Counted from the stretch's first letter, positions 8,347 to 19,562 are shown. The stretch is DNA of 64,000 nt from Tistrella mobilis (GCF_041468085.1 NZ_CP121017.1:124001-188000), one strand, 5' to 3'. A program made the numbers and translations. Notes: a model not told the origin generated them from the letters alone.

Positions 8347-9357
8347 ATGTTCGCTTTCGTGTTCCGACGCCTCGGGCTGGTCGTGCCGACCTTCCTCGGC
8401 GTCACCCTCTTCGCTTTCGTCCTCATCCGGCTGATTCCGGGCGATCCGGTCGCCCTGATGGCGGGCGAGCGCGGTCTCACACCTGAACGCCACGCGCAGA
8501 TGCTCGCCCAGCTCGGCCTCGACCGGCCGATGGTGGAGCAGTATTTCAGCTATCTGGCAGCTCTCGCCCAGGGTGATTTCGGACGTTCCCTCGTCACCCG
8601 CTCGCCGGTGCTGAACGACTTCCTCACCCTGTTTCCTGCCACGCTGGAACTCAGCTTCGCCGCGATGCTCTTCGCGGTGGTGATCGGCTTGCCGGCGGGC
8701 ATTCTTGCCGCGGTGCGCCGCGGCTCGACGCTCGACCATACGGTCATGGCGGGGGCGCTCACCGGCTATTCGATGCCGATTTTCTGGTGGGGGCTGCTGC
8801 TGATCATGCTGTTCTCGGTGACACTCGGCTGGACGCCGGTGTCGGGCCGGATCAGCGTCATGTACTACGTGGAGCCGGTGACCGGCTTCATGCTGATCGA
8901 TACCCTGCTTTCGGACGAACCGGAGGCCTTCTGGTCGGCGCTGCACCATCTGGTGCTGCCGGCCATCGTGCTCGGCACCATCCCGCTCGCGGTCATCGCG
9001 CGCATGACCCGTTCCTCGATGCTTGAGGTGCTGGGCGAGGATTATGTCCGCACCGCCCGTGCCAAGGGGCTGAACCCGACCCGGGTGGTGCTGGTCCATG
9101 CGCTCAGAAACGCGCTCATCCCGGTGATCACCGTGATCGGCCTGCAGGTCGGCCTGCTGCTGGCCGGCGCGATCCTGACCGAGACCATCTTCGCCTGGCC
9201 CGGCATCGGCAAGTGGCTGATCGAATCGATCGGCCGGCGTGACTATCCGTCGGTCCAGGGCGGCATTCTGCTGGTCTCCTGCGTGGTGATCGCCGTCAAC
9301 CTGATCGTCGACCTGCTCTATGGCATCATCAATCCGCGGATCCGACATGCACGCTGA
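8347..9357 (+). CDS. dppB: Dipeptide ABC transporter permease DppB
   Basis: This is the first inner-membrane subunit of the Dpp transporter: 336 residues against 339 in E. coli, with about six membrane spans. The N-terminus FVFRRLGLVVPTFLGVTLFAFVLIRLIPGDPV is the family signature. The segment EDYVRTARAKGLNPTRVVLVHALRNALIPVITVIG is the EAA loop that contacts the ATPases. It is followed by ILTETIFAWPGIGKWLIESIGRRDYPSVQGG. It lies in the operon after the dppA stem-loop and pairs with DppC. Confidence 0.95.
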   Translation: MFAFVFRRLGLVVPTFLGVTLFAFVLIRLIPGDPVALMAGERGLTPERHAQMLAQLGLDRPMVEQYFSYLAALAQGDFGRSLVTRSPVLNDFLTLFPATLELSFAAMLFAVVIGLPAGILAAVRRGSTLDHTVMAGALTGYSMPIFWWGLLLIMLFSVTLGWTPVSGRISVMYYVEPVTGFMLIDTLLSDEPEAFWSALHHLVLPAIVLGTIPLAVIARMTRSSMLEVLGEDYVRTARAKGLNPTRVVLVHALRNALIPVITVIGLQVGLLLAGAILTETIFAWPGIGKWLIESIGRRDYPSVQGGILLVSCVVIAVNLIVDLLYGIINPRIRHAR

Positions 9358-9438
9358 TCTCTGCTGCCGCATGCCCGCGGCGGTCTTGCCCCCTCCGGGC
9401 ATGACCTCTTCCGATGCGGCCGGGGACCGCGGGTGCCG

Positions 9439-10335
9439 ATGAGCACCGCCGCCCCGCCGACCACTGCACCGACGCCACCAGGGGCGATTGCTGCCTTCTG
9501 GTCCGATTTCCGGCGCAATCCCGGCGCCGTCGCCGGGCTGGTGGTGATCGTGATCCTCACCCTGCTCGCGGTCTTCGCCGATGTCGTGGCGCCCCACGAC
9601 CCGTCGGCACAGTTCCGCGATGCCCTGCTGGTGCCCCCGGCCTTCGCCGATGGCGGCAGCTGGCGCTTCCCGCTCGGCACCGACGATGTCGGCCGGGACA
9701 TGCTCTCGCGGCTGATCCACGGCGCCCGGCTCAGCCTGCTGATCGGCGTCATCGTCGTGACCCTGTCGCTGGCGGCCGGCATTCTGCTCGGTCTGCTCGC
9801 CGGCTATTTCGGCGGGGTCGTCGACACTGTGATCATGCGGCTGATGGACATCATGCTGGCCCTGCCCAGCCTGCTGCTCGCCATCGCCATCGTCGCCATC
9901 CTGGGCCCCGGGCTCGCCAATGCCATGTTCGCGATCGCGATCGTGGTGCTGCCACATTACGTCCGTCTCACCCGCGCGGCGGCGATGGGCGAGGTGAACA
10001 AGGAATATGTCACCGCCTCGCGCCTGGCCGGTGCCGGACCGTTGCGACTGATGTTCAGCGCCATTCTGCCCAATTGTATGGCACCGCTGATCGTGCAGGC
10101 GACGCTCGGCTTCTCGACCGCGATTCTCGACGCCGCGGCCCTCGGCTTTCTGGGCCTCGGCGCCCAGCCGCCGACCCCGGAATGGGGCACCATGCTGGCC
10201 GGCGTGCTGCAGTACATCCAGCGCGCCTGGTGGGTGGTTACCCTGCCGGGCCTTGCGATCCTCATCACCGTGCTTGCCTTCAACCTTCTGGGTGATGGTC
10301 TGCGCGATGCCCTCGATCCCAGGATGAAACGCTGA
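9439..10335 (+). CDS. dppC: Dipeptide ABC transporter permease DppC
   Basis: This is the second permease subunit, 298 residues from the ATG at 9439 (a GTG at 9433 is an alternative start). It has a cytoplasmic N-terminus, a first span at [25 protein letters not shown], then [22 protein letters not shown], a motif common to DppC/OppC proteins. The EAA loop reads [32 protein letters not shown] and is followed by [18 protein letters not shown]. The 81-nt gap from dppB holds no obvious signal. Its stop overlaps the dppD start by one base (TGATG). Confidence 0.95.
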   Translation: MSTAAPPTTAPTPPGAIAAFWSDFRRNPGAVAGLVVIVILTLLAVFADVVAPHDPSAQFRDALLVPPAFADGGSWRFPLGTDDVGRDMLSRLIHGARLSLLIGVIVVTLSLAAGILLGLLAGYFGGVVDTVIMRLMDIMLALPSLLLAIAIVAILGPGLANAMFAIAIVVLPHYVRLTRAAAMGEVNKEYVTASRLAGAGPLRLMFSAILPNCMAPLIVQATLGFSTAILDAAALGFLGLGAQPPTPEWGTMLAGVLQYIQRAWWVVTLPGLAILITVLAFNLLGDGLRDALDPRMKR

Positions 10336-11339
10336 TGGCCCTGCTCGATATCGACGGCCTGACCGTCACCTTCGGCACGGGGGACCGTGCCTTCCGGGCG
10401 GTGGACGGCGTCTCGCTTTCCGTGGATGCGGGCGAGGTGCTGGGCATCGTTGGCGAAAGCGGTTCCGGCAAGAGCGTCAGCTCACTCGCCGTCATGGGGC
10501 TGCTGCCGCCAACGGCGCGGGTGGAGGCGAAGCGCCTGAACTTCGCCGGCACCGACCTGCTCTCGCTGTCGGGCCGCGCCCGCCGCAGGCTGACCGGCAA
10601 GGACGTGGCGATGGTCTTCCAGGACCCGCTGACCAGTCTCAACCCCTGTTACACCGTGGGCTTCCAGATCATCGAGGCGCTGAAGGTGCATGAGGGCGGC
10701 AGCCGCCGCCAGCTGCGCGAGCGCGCCGTCGACCTTCTGGCCCAGGTCGGCATTCCCGACCCCCGGGCTCGGATCGATTCCTACCCTCACCAGCTCTCGG
10801 GCGGCATGAACCAGCGGGTGGTCATCGCCATGGCGATCGCCTGCAACCCGAAGCTGCTGATTGCCGACGAGCCGACCACCGCGCTCGACGTCACCATTCA
10901 GGCCCAGATCCTGGATCTGTTGCTGGGGCTGCAGCGCGATCGGGGCATGGCGCTGATCCTGATCACCCATGATCTGGCCGTGGTGGCGGAAACCGCAAGG
11001 CGGGTTGCGGTGATGTATGCGGGCCAGGTGGTGGAGGCGGGGCAGGTGCCCGGGATCTTCCGCCATCCCCGTCATCCCTATACTGCGGCCCTGCTGGAGG
11101 CCCTGCCGGAGCGGGCGGCGGGCAAGCGGCGGCTGAATGCCATCCCTGGTGTCGTGCCCGGCCAGTATGACCGCCCGCCCGGCTGCCTTCTGGAGCCGCG
11201 CTGCCCGCATGCAACGCCGCATTGCCGGGCGGTGCAGCCTTCCCTGCGCCCCTGGGGGCCTGATGCGGCAGTGCGGTGCCACACCCCGCTCGACGATGCC
11301 GGCCGGCCGATCCCGGCGGAGGAGGCGGCCCATGGCTGA
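10335..11339 (+). CDS. dppD: Dipeptide ABC transporter ATP-binding protein DppD
   Basis: This is an ABC ATPase of 334 residues. It shows Walker [10 protein letters not shown]-loop [11 protein letters not shown], signature LSGGMNQRV, Walker [15 protein letters not shown] and the H-loop ITHDLAVV. The C-terminal oligopeptide-transporter extension contains [17 protein letters not shown], the cysteine pattern that can bind an Fe-S cluster in DppD/OppD-type subunits. It starts one base inside the dppC stop and ends 8 nt inside dppF, so the last three genes are coupled. It works as a heterodimer with DppF to power import. Confidence 0.95.
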   Translation: MALLDIDGLTVTFGTGDRAFRAVDGVSLSVDAGEVLGIVGESGSGKSVSSLAVMGLLPPTARVEAKRLNFAGTDLLSLSGRARRRLTGKDVAMVFQDPLTSLNPCYTVGFQIIEALKVHEGGSRRQLRERAVDLLAQVGIPDPRARIDSYPHQLSGGMNQRVVIAMAIACNPKLLIADEPTTALDVTIQAQILDLLLGLQRDRGMALILITHDLAVVAETARRVAVMYAGQVVEAGQVPGIFRHPRHPYTAALLEALPERAAGKRRLNAIPGVVPGQYDRPPGCLLEPRCPHATPHCRAVQPSLRPWGPDAAVRCHTPLDDAGRPIPAEEAAHG

Positions 11340-12321
11340 GCCGATTGCACCGATTCTGGTATCTGAAAACCTCACCCGTCACTACGAGGTCCCGCGCGGC
11401 TTCCTGAAGGGCTCTGCCGTGCTCAAGGCGCTCGACGGGGTCAGCTTCGAAGTGGCGCCCGGTCGCACGCTGGCGGTGGTCGGCGAAAGCGGCTGCGGGA
11501 AATCCACGCTCGCCCGCCAGCTGGTGATGATCGAGAAGCCGACGGCGGGCCGGCTGGTCATCGGCGGCGCCGATGTTGCGGGCGCCGATGCCGCCACCCT
11601 GCGCGGACTGCGCCGGCGGGTGCAGATGGTGTTCCAGAACCCCTATGCCTCGCTCAACCCGCGCAAGACCGTTGCTCAGACGCTGGAGGAGCCGCTCGCC
11701 ATCAACACCGGCCTCGACCGCGCGGCCCGGCGGGAGCGGGTGGCGGCGATGATGGCGAAGGTCGGGCTCCGGCCGGAACAGGCGGGGCGCTACCCGCATA
11801 TGTTCTCGGGCGGTCAGCGTCAGCGTGTCGCCATTGCCCGGGCCCTGATGCTCGATCCGGCGGTGGTGGTGGCGGACGAGCCGGTCTCGGCGCTCGATGT
11901 GTCGATCCAGGCCCAGGTGCTGAACCTGCTGATCGATCTGCAGCAGGAATTCGGCGTCGCCTATGTCTTCATCAGCCATGATCTGTCGGTGGTGCAGCAC
12001 ATCGCCGATGAGGTGATGGTGATGTATCTGGGCCGGGCCGTGGAACAGGCCGATAAGGCGGTGCTGTTCGACACACCCGCGCATCCCTATACCCGGGCCC
12101 TGCTTGCCGCCACGCCCAGGATCGACCCGGATGAGCGGGCGGTGCGCCAGCCGATCGGCGGCGAGTTGCCCTCACCGCTGGCGCCGCCGCCGGGCTGCAC
12201 CTTTCACCGCCGCTGTCCGTTTGCCATCGACCGCTGCAAGGCCGAGCGGCCGGAACTTCGGCCGGTGGGGCCGCGACGGGTGGCCTGCCATCGCGCCGAG
12301 GAGGTACTGGCCCAGGCCTGA
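11332..12321 (+). CDS. dppF: Dipeptide ABC transporter ATP-binding protein DppF
   Basis: This second ATPase has 329 residues from the ATG at 11332 (334 in E. coli). It has Walker [10 protein letters not shown]-loop [15 protein letters not shown], signature [15 protein letters not shown], Walker [15 protein letters not shown] and H-loop [10 protein letters not shown]. The C-terminal segment [19 protein letters not shown] repeats the cysteine pattern of DppD. The frame is open upstream, but the start at 11332, overlapping dppD by 8 nt, gives the family's usual N-terminus. It is the last gene of the operon and is followed by a terminator. Confidence 0.95.
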   Translation: MAEPIAPILVSENLTRHYEVPRGFLKGSAVLKALDGVSFEVAPGRTLAVVGESGCGKSTLARQLVMIEKPTAGRLVIGGADVAGADAATLRGLRRRVQMVFQNPYASLNPRKTVAQTLEEPLAINTGLDRAARRERVAAMMAKVGLRPEQAGRYPHMFSGGQRQRVAIARALMLDPAVVVADEPVSALDVSIQAQVLNLLIDLQQEFGVAYVFISHDLSVVQHIADEVMVMYLGRAVEQADKAVLFDTPAHPYTRALLAATPRIDPDERAVRQPIGGELPSPLAPPPGCTFHRRCPFAIDRCKAERPELRPVGPRRVACHRAEEVLAQA

Positions 12322-12346
12322 TCTCCATCCCGGCGCTCGTCTTCCG

Positions 12347-12381
12347 GCCGGCCGTGACATCATCCTGTCACGGCCGGCTTT
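12347..12381 (+). terminator. Intrinsic terminator after dppF
   Basis: A perfect 13-bp stem pairs 12347-12359 with 12366-12378 across a 6-nt loop, followed by TTT and a TTGCCGTTG-like stretch. It starts 25 nt after the dppF stop, where the end of the dpp transcript is expected. The T-run is short, so some read-through is possible. Confidence 0.75.
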
Positions 12382-12576
12382 GCCGTTGTGGGGGCCGGTC
12401 CGTCGACAGCCATCAACAGGACATGTCACGGCCACTGGCGGTGCCGTCCGGAATTGTCTAAACTCCGACCATTCCAGGCGTTTCCGTCCCGTACAGCCTG
12501 TTCCGCCGATGCCTGGACCCTTCCGCATCCCCCATATCTTCTGCTCGACTGCATTTTCGGGAGCCTTCGGCTGTCC

Positions 12577-13134
12577 ATGTCCGCGCTCGACGCCATCCGC
12601 CGTATCGAGACGGCCCGCCCGGTTCCGGGCTGGGGTGGGGCGACGACGCGCAGCCCCATCGTGGGCGAAGGCTGGCAGGATGAAATCCGGCGGGTCGATC
12701 CCTCGGGCACCGGCGGCGAGGATGGCGGCAATGCCTTCGAACAGGCGCTGGCGCGTGATCAGCAGAACCAGGAACAGCAGCGGGGCTCCGGTTTCGGGCA
12801 GCGCTTTTCCTCCGGGACGCTTTCGGCCCTGATTGCGCTGCAGGCGGATCCGGGGTTCGCAACCCGGAGCTACAGCTCTGCCGATGTGACCAGCCCGTCT
12901 CGCGCGGCCGCCCGCTACGAAGCGACGGCCAACTCAACTCTCGTTGACGATGCCGCCGGCAGTGCGGAGAGCGACGCCGCGACGTCGCGTGGCATCGGCA
13001 GCCTGTTCGGCCTGTTCCAGAATTTCGTCGCCAATCGCCCCGAGGCGGCATCGGTGGTGGCCGCCTATAAGGCCGTACAGTCGGTGCGTGCCGATGATCT
13101 GGGGCGGCAGCTGGCGGTCACCCGTTTCGGCTGA
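12577..13134 (+). CDS. Hypothetical protein, alanine/serine-rich
   Basis: I do not recognise this 185-residue protein. From the ATG at 12577 it reads MSALDAIRRIETARPVPGWG, followed by a glycine/glutamine-rich, probably unstructured stretch (EDGGNAFEQALARDQQNQEQQRG). Then comes the short segment GQRFSSGTLSALIALQ, and a C-terminal part with one possible amphipathic helix (LFGLFQNFVANRPEAASVVAAYKAVQSVRAD). Short linear FSSxTLSALIxxQ-like segments occur in small alphaproteobacterial proteins of unknown role. No signal peptide or membrane span is seen. It stands alone after the dpp terminator; its stop abuts the stop of the convergent PaiB-like gene. Confidence 0.6.
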   Translation: MSALDAIRRIETARPVPGWGGATTRSPIVGEGWQDEIRRVDPSGTGGEDGGNAFEQALARDQQNQEQQRGSGFGQRFSSGTLSALIALQADPGFATRSYSSADVTSPSRAAARYEATANSTLVDDAAGSAESDAATSRGIGSLFGLFQNFVANRPEAASVVAAYKAVQSVRADDLGRQLAVTRFG

Positions 13135-13794
13135 TCAGGGCGCGGCATCGTCGCCCGGAAAATCATAGGCGAGATCCGGGCGCAGGGCCCGCATCCGGCG
13201 GGCAAGCTCCCGCGCCGGCGTTGTCCCGGCCCTGGCCAGCCGGTTGGCCACTGCCACGTGGTCGGCGTCGACCTTATGCTGGTTGAGCTTGGACTGACCC
13301 TCGATCCGGTCGACGAGCACCTCGACGACCCGAATGGCCTCCAGCATCGCCTGACGTTTCCGGTGCTCCATCGTCGCAAGGCTCCAGGCGGGCTTGGGCA
13401 GCCGTGCCTCGGCCGTGGCGAGGAGGGCATCGCCATGTCTGCGATTGCCGTCCATCTCCTCCAGGCGCGCCGGGCCCGAGAGGTGCACCGCCTCGTAGAG
13501 CCAGGTCGAGACCTGATCTTTCGAGGCGTACCAGTCGTTGGAGACATAGGCGTCCGCCCCGGCGACGGCGATCAGGAACCTGGCACCTGCGGCTGCCTGT
13601 GCCACCAGCGGATTGCCCGCCGTCAGGTGGAACTGCACCACGACCTGATCGGGCTCCCGCCGGATGATGAAGGGCACGTGCGCCCCCACAGGATCGCCGC
13701 CATCTGCCGCGACAGCCAGACCGAAGCCACGGCTGGCTGCGAATTCCAGGGCGGCGTCGTCCTCCATACGGAACGGCGGACGCAGGATGTGCAT
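13135..13794 (-). CDS. FMN-binding negative transcriptional regulator family protein (PaiB-like)
   Basis: This 219-residue split-barrel flavin-binding protein of the PaiB family carries the signatures AHVPFIIRREPDQVVVQFHL, then DAYVSNDWYASKDQVSTWLYEAVHLSG, and the late GQSKLNQHK, matching GKxKLSQN in the family. PaiB of Bacillus was described as a regulator of sporulation and protease genes, but most members are uncharacterised flavoproteins. The ATG at 13794 has a GGAG site just ahead; a GTG three codons upstream (13803) is the alternative. It is convergent with the orphan gene before it. Its function here is not known. Confidence 0.85.
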   Translation of the reverse strand: MHILRPPFRMEDDAALEFAASRGFGLAVAADGGDPVGAHVPFIIRREPDQVVVQFHLTAGNPLVAQAAAGARFLIAVAGADAYVSNDWYASKDQVSTWLYEAVHLSGPARLEEMDGNRRHGDALLATAEARLPKPAWSLATMEHRKRQAMLEAIRVVEVLVDRIEGQSKLNQHKVDADHVAVANRLARAGTTPARELARRMRALRPDLAYDFPGDDAAP

Positions 13795-13901
13795 GCTCTC
13801 CACTCCCTTGCGCCCCTCCGGGTCTTCGGCCGGTCATGCTGCGGCGGGGCAGTCTTTCGTGGTTAGCACGGGCCCATGCGGCCGGCCAGTGATCCATACG
13901 A

Positions 13902-13935
13902 AAAAGCCGGCCTCCCGATCGGGAGGCCGGCTTTT
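13902..13935 (-). terminator. Bidirectional intrinsic terminator after asd
   Basis: A perfect 34-nt inverted repeat has a GC-rich core (GCCGGCCTCCCG and its complement) flanked by AAAA on one side and TTTT on the other, so it can work on either strand. It sits 25 nt after the asd stop (minus strand). It separates asd from the PaiB-like gene downstream. Confidence 0.85.
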
Positions 13936-13959
13936 CTGCAGGGGGTCCGAGGCTGCCGG

Positions 13960-14952
13960 TCAGACCAGCAGTTCGGCGATCTGCACGGTGTTGAGGGCGG
14001 CGCCCTTCAGCAGCTGGTCGCCGCAGACGAAGAAGTCGAGACCGGTTTCGCCGAAGACCAGGCTCTCGCGGATCCGGCCGACTTCCACGTCATACTTGGA
14101 CGACGCCGTCAGCGGCATCGGGTAGAGCTTGTTGGCCGGATCATCGGCCAGCGTCACGCCCTGGGCCCGGGCCAGAACCTCGCGGGCGGCAGCCGGGGTG
14201 ACCGGGCGCACCGTCTCGATGGTCACGGCTTCGGCATGGGCGCGCATGGTCGGCACGCGCACGGCCGTGCAGCTCAGCAGCACCTCGGGCGCCTCCATGA
14301 TCTTCCGCGTCTCCCAGAGGACTTTCATCTCCTCGCGGGTGTAGCCATTGCCCTGGAAGCTGTCGATATGCGGGATCAGGTTGAAGGCCAGCGGGTGGGC
14401 GAACTTCGAGGCCGTCACCGGCTCACCCGCCAGATACTGGCGCGCGCCCTGTTCCAGCTCGGTCATGCCTTCGGCACCGGCGCCGCTTGCCGCCTGATAG
14501 GTCGAGACGATGGCGCGCTTCACGCCGAAGGCCTCGTGCAGGGGGGCGAGCGCCATCAGCAGGATGGCGGTGGTGCAGTTCGGATTGGCGATCAGCTTCT
14601 GGCCCATCGCCCGGCGCCCGTTGATCTCGGGCACGACCAGCGGTACCGCGTCGTCGTAGCGGAAGGCCGAGGAGTTGTCGATCACCACCGCACCGCCTTC
14701 AGCGGCAATCTGCGGCGCGTATTCCTTGGCGAACTCACCCGAAACCGCCAGGAACACGATATCCATGCCCCGTGCGGCCTCCACCGAGAACGGCTCGATG
14801 GTGATGGTGCCGAACGCGGTTTCGGTGGTTTTGCCGGCGCTCCGCTCGGAGGCGAAGAGATGAAGCTCGGTCACGGGGAAACCACGGTCCTTCAGGACCT
14901 GGATCGTCTCCTGACCGACCGCGCCGGTGGCGCCGACGATACCGATCCGCAT
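13960..14952 (-). CDS. asd: Aspartate-semialdehyde dehydrogenase
   Basis: Asd reduces aspartyl phosphate to aspartate semialdehyde with NADPH, the branch point to lysine/diaminopimelate, threonine and methionine. The protein (330 residues) begins [20 protein letters not shown] with the NADP-binding glycine loop. It contains [17 protein letters not shown] with the catalytic cysteine, and [31 protein letters not shown] holds the active-site histidine. The start at 14952 is chosen because the N-terminus then begins at the Rossmann strand, with AAGGA eight bases ahead; the longer open frame adds a tail not seen in the family. A strong terminator follows. Confidence 0.96.
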   Translation of the reverse strand: MRIGIVGATGAVGQETIQVLKDRGFPVTELHLFASERSAGKTTETAFGTITIEPFSVEAARGMDIVFLAVSGEFAKEYAPQIAAEGGAVVIDNSSAFRYDDAVPLVVPEINGRRAMGQKLIANPNCTTAILLMALAPLHEAFGVKRAIVSTYQAASGAGAEGMTELEQGARQYLAGEPVTASKFAHPLAFNLIPHIDSFQGNGYTREEMKVLWETRKIMEAPEVLLSCTAVRVPTMRAHAEAVTIETVRPVTPAAAREVLARAQGVTLADDPANKLYPMPLTASSKYDVEVGRIRESLVFGETGLDFFVCGDQLLKGAALNTVQIAELLV

Positions 14953-15064
14953 GGGTCTGTTCCTTGGAGGCAGAGGGGTTGATGAGCGCAGGACGGAGAT
15001 ATGACAAAAACTGCCGCCTGCAAGCGCGGCGCACGCTAACAGCTTGGACAGCCACACGCAATGG

Positions 15065-15082
15065 GCGCCGGTATACCGGCGC
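15065..15082. repeat. Perfect 18-nt palindrome upstream of asd
   Basis: GCGCCGGTATACCGGCGC is fully self-complementary. It lies 113 nt upstream of the asd start and 40 nt after the stop of the gamma-glutamyltransferase gene. It could be a protein-binding operator for asd or a weak terminator of the upstream gene (no T-run). Nothing in the sequence decides between these. Confidence 0.5.
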
Positions 15083-15122
15083 GCTCAGGTGAAAACTTCT
15101 CGGGGGATCCTGTGACGCAGGA

Positions 15123-16721
15123 TCAGTAACCCAGCGCGCAACCGTCCTTGCGCGAATCGGAGCCGCCGATCAGCACGCCGCGCTCCCAGTCGATCCGGAT
15201 CGCCTGGGCGCCGCCCAGCGGCTGAGCGGCCGCCCGCACCCGGTGACCAAGGCCGATCAGCCGGGGCATCAGGGCAGGATCCGACCCGGTCTCCACCTCC
15301 AGAACGCCGCCCATCGCCATGGAGCGCGGCAGGTCGATCGCGGCCTGGGGATCCAGACCATGATCGATGATCCGCGACAGCAGTGTCGCATGGCCTATGG
15401 CCTGGTAGTGCCCGCCCATCACCCCGAAACTCATCACCGGCCGCCGGCCGTCGCCGGTCATACCCGCGACCAGAGTGTGTGGCGGCCGCAGACCCGGCCG
15501 GTAGTGCCCGGCCTTGCCCGGGGCGAGCCGGAAGCCGGTGCCCCGGCTGTTGAACAGCACGCCCGATCGGGGACAGGTGATGCCGCTGCCGAAGGCATGG
15601 AAGATCGAGTTGACCATGGATACGGCCGTCTGGTCGCGGTCGACCACACTGACATATACGGTATCGCCGCTGCCGCCGGGGCGGTGTGAGGCAGGCTCCG
15701 CCCGGCCGCCCGCGGCAATGCCGGCGGCCGCGGCGCGGGCGCCCTCCATGATCTGTGCAAGCCCGCCATCAGCGGCACCGTGATCATCCGCGGGGTCGGC
15801 CAGAAACCGGTCACGCAGGGCAATACCGGCCTCGGAGGCCCGGGCGATCAGGTCGTGGAAGGCGGCGCCGTCCGGGTCGAGGGCGGCAAGATCGGCCGGC
15901 TCCATCATCGCCAGCAGGGCAAGCACGATGGCCCCCTGGCTGTTCGGCGGGGTTTCGAACACCCGCGTGCCGCGATAGCTTCCGGTCGCCGGGTCGACAT
16001 AATTGCCGGTATGGCCGGTGAAGTCCTCCAGTTCGTGCGGGCCGCCCAGCGCCTTCAGGGTGGTCACCATGTCGTCTGCCACCCAGCCGTCGTAAAAGCC
16101 GCGCGCGCCATCTTTCGCGATGGCCGACAACGTGCGGCACATCTGGGTCTGGGGCATGCGGGTGCCCACCACGGGTGCGCGGGTTCCGGCCAGGAAGCTC
16201 TGGGCGGTGATGTCGTTCGCCTGCAGCAGGGGCACGTGGCGGATCCAGTCGGCGGCGACCCGCGGGGCCACCGGTGCGCCGGCACGGGCCAGATCTATGG
16301 CCGGCGCCAGGATCCGGTCCAGGCCCAGGCGACCGTGATCGGCGGACAACCGGTCCCAGGCTTCCACGGCGCCGGGGATGGTGACGGCAAGCGGATGGGA
16401 TTGCGGCACGGTGGCGGCCCCCGCATCCAGCAGCTGCCGGACCGCAGGTTCCGCGCCGCGGGCGGCACGGCCGGTGCCGTTATAGCAGAGCGGGGCCTCA
16501 TCGCCGGCGCGCTGGATCAGCATCCAGCAATCTCCGCCGATACCGGTCATATGCGGTTCCAGAAGCCCCAGCACCGCGACGGCGGCTATGGCGGCATCGA
16601 CCGCATTGCCGCCGGCGCGAAGTGTCTCGATCGCCGTCAGGGTCGCGAGCGGGTGCGATGTCGCCGCCATCGCCTCGTTGGCATAGACGGCGGAGCGGCC
16701 GGGGCGCTGGAAGTCACGCAT
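15123..16721 (-). CDS. ggt: Gamma-glutamyltransferase family protein
   Basis: This N-terminal-nucleophile hydrolase splits glutathione and other gamma-glutamyl compounds after cleaving itself into two subunits. The 532-residue protein shows EAMAATSHPLA near the start, then TGIGGDCWMLI and HPLAVTIPGAVEAWD. The processing site reads GDTVYVSVVDRDQTAVSMV; Thr354 fits the place of the nucleophile that becomes the new N-terminus. It continues with LFNSRGTGFRL and RPPHTLVAGM. No clear signal peptide is visible from the ATG at 16721, so it may be cytoplasmic, unlike E. coli Ggt. The frame is open further upstream, but that part overlaps zapE. Confidence 0.88.
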   Translation of the reverse strand: MRDFQRPGRSAVYANEAMAATSHPLATLTAIETLRAGGNAVDAAIAAVAVLGLLEPHMTGIGGDCWMLIQRAGDEAPLCYNGTGRAARGAEPAVRQLLDAGAATVPQSHPLAVTIPGAVEAWDRLSADHGRLGLDRILAPAIDLARAGAPVAPRVAADWIRHVPLLQANDITAQSFLAGTRAPVVGTRMPQTQMCRTLSAIAKDGARGFYDGWVADDMVTTLKALGGPHELEDFTGHTGNYVDPATGSYRGTRVFETPPNSQGAIVLALLAMMEPADLAALDPDGAAFHDLIARASEAGIALRDRFLADPADDHGAADGGLAQIMEGARAAAAGIAAGGRAEPASHRPGGSGDTVYVSVVDRDQTAVSMVNSIFHAFGSGITCPRSGVLFNSRGTGFRLAPGKAGHYRPGLRPPHTLVAGMTGDGRRPVMSFGVMGGHYQAIGHATLLSRIIDHGLDPQAAIDLPRSMAMGGVLEVETGSDPALMPRLIGLGHRVRAAAQPLGGAQAIRIDWERGVLIGGSDSRKDGCALGY

Positions 16722-16939
16722 GGGGCGTGGCCCTTTCCGGAAAGATCGTGATACAGGGGGCATTGTGGCATAAATGTGCGCCATGCGCGAGACATGGCGC
16801 CGACCGGCACCGGTTGCATGGCCGCCACCCGTGCTCTGCGGGTTGTGCAATGCGGCAGAATGCCCCATCTTCAGGGCCGATGCAGCCCGCCGCCCGTTGC
16901 GGGCCGCTTTCCGCCGGTCGCCCTCCAACCCGTCGACGA

Positions 16940-18118
16940 ATGTCCGCACCCGTGCCCGACGCAGCCCAAGATCCTGCACGCGCCTATGCCGCCCTGGTGG
17001 CCGAGGGGCGTATCGCCGCCGATCCCGCCCAAGCCGCGGCGGCCGACCGGTTGAGTGCGTTGATCCGGCGCATGCGCGATGACAAGGGGGTGCCGCCACC
17101 GGCACCGGCCCCGAAGCGCGGTCTGCTGGGCCGGCTGTTTGGCGGCAGCGCGCCTGAAGAGGGCCCGCCGCCCATGCCGCCCGGACCGCGCGGCCTCTAT
17201 CTTTGGGGCGGTGTGGGTCGCGGCAAGTCGATGCTGATGGATATGGCCTTCCGGGCAGCCCCGGTCGCGCCGAAGCGCCGGGTCCATTTCCACGCCTTAA
17301 TGCTCGACGTCCACGCCCGTCTGCACGCCTGGCGGACGACGGGCGATCAGAACCGCGAACCGGATCCGTTGCCGCGCATCGCCGATGCGGTGGCGGCCGA
17401 GGCGAAGCTGTTGTGCTTCGACGAGTTTCAGGTGCGCGACGTCGCCGATGCCATGATCCTGGGCCGGCTGTTCACCCATGTCCTGGCCCGCGGCGTTTAC
17501 GTGATTGCGACATCCAACCGCCCGCCCGAGGATCTTTATCTCGACGGGCTGCAGCGCGATCGCTTCATCCCCTTCATCCGCCTGGTCCGCGACACGCTCG
17601 ACGTGATGGAACTCGATTCCGCCCGCGACTATCGTCTGGATCGACTGACGCTGATGCCGGTCTATCATGTGCCGGCCGATGCCGCAGCGCGTGCGGCGCT
17701 CGACGCGGCCTTCCGGGATCTGTCGGGCGGCGCGCCGGCCACGGCCGAAGTGCTTGACGTCTCCGGGCGGCGGATCGAGGTGCCCAAGGCGGCGGGCGGG
17801 GTTGCGCGTTTCGGCTTCGACGACCTGTGCAACCGGCCGCTCGGTGCCGCGGACTATATCGAAATCGCCCGTCACCACCACACGGTGATCATCGACGGTA
17901 TTCCGGCGATGGGGCCGGACAGCCGGGATCGTGCCGCGCGGTTCGTGACCCTGATCGACGAGCTGTACGAACACCGGGTGAAGCTGGTCTGTTCGGCGGC
18001 GGCCCTGCCCGATGATCTGTACCCCGCCGGTGACGGATCTTTCGAATTTGCCCGCACCGCATCGCGGCTCGCCGAGATGCAGAGCAAAGAGTATCTGGCC
18101 CTGCCGCATCTGGTCTGA
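16940..18118 (+). CDS. zapE: Cell division protein ZapE (AFG1-like ATPase)
   Basis: ZapE is an AFG1-type P-loop ATPase that acts at the division ring; mitochondrial AFG1 aids turnover of respiratory-chain proteins. The 392-residue protein has Walker A GGVGRGKSMLMDM, then RRVHFHALMLDVHARLH. Walker B reads LLCFDEFQVRDVADAMIL, and ATSNRPPEDLYLDGLQRDRFIPFI is the sensor region. The start at 16940 (MSAPVPDAAQDPARAYAALV) gives the family's usual N-terminal helix. In alphaproteobacteria zapE commonly lies just ahead of mdh, as here. The gap to mdh is 400 nt. Confidence 0.93.
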   Translation: MSAPVPDAAQDPARAYAALVAEGRIAADPAQAAAADRLSALIRRMRDDKGVPPPAPAPKRGLLGRLFGGSAPEEGPPPMPPGPRGLYLWGGVGRGKSMLMDMAFRAAPVAPKRRVHFHALMLDVHARLHAWRTTGDQNREPDPLPRIADAVAAEAKLLCFDEFQVRDVADAMILGRLFTHVLARGVYVIATSNRPPEDLYLDGLQRDRFIPFIRLVRDTLDVMELDSARDYRLDRLTLMPVYHVPADAAARAALDAAFRDLSGGAPATAEVLDVSGRRIEVPKAAGGVARFGFDDLCNRPLGAADYIEIARHHHTVIIDGIPAMGPDSRDRAARFVTLIDELYEHRVKLVCSAAALPDDLYPAGDGSFEFARTASRLAEMQSKEYLALPHLV

Positions 18119-19463
<1,345 letters not shown>

Positions 19464-19477
19464 TCGGCACCGCGCGT

Positions 19478-19534
19478 GAAACCCTGTTGCAGCCTTGCCG
19501 AGACGGTCTCGGAAAAGGTCCGGAGCCGGGTTTC
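19478..19534 (+). other. Nested inverted repeats between mdh and sucC
   Basis: Three layers of pairing share one centre. GAAACCC (19478-19484) pairs with GGGTTTC (19528-19534), CCTT (19493-19496) with AAGG (19515-19518), and CCGAG (19498-19502) with CTCGG (19508-19512). There is no long T-run. It lies 14 nt after mdh and ends 50 nt before the likely sucC -10 box, so it may end mdh transcripts or protect their 3' ends. Confidence 0.45.
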
Positions 19535-19562
19535 AAGCGCTTGATTTCGCGGGGGACGGCGG

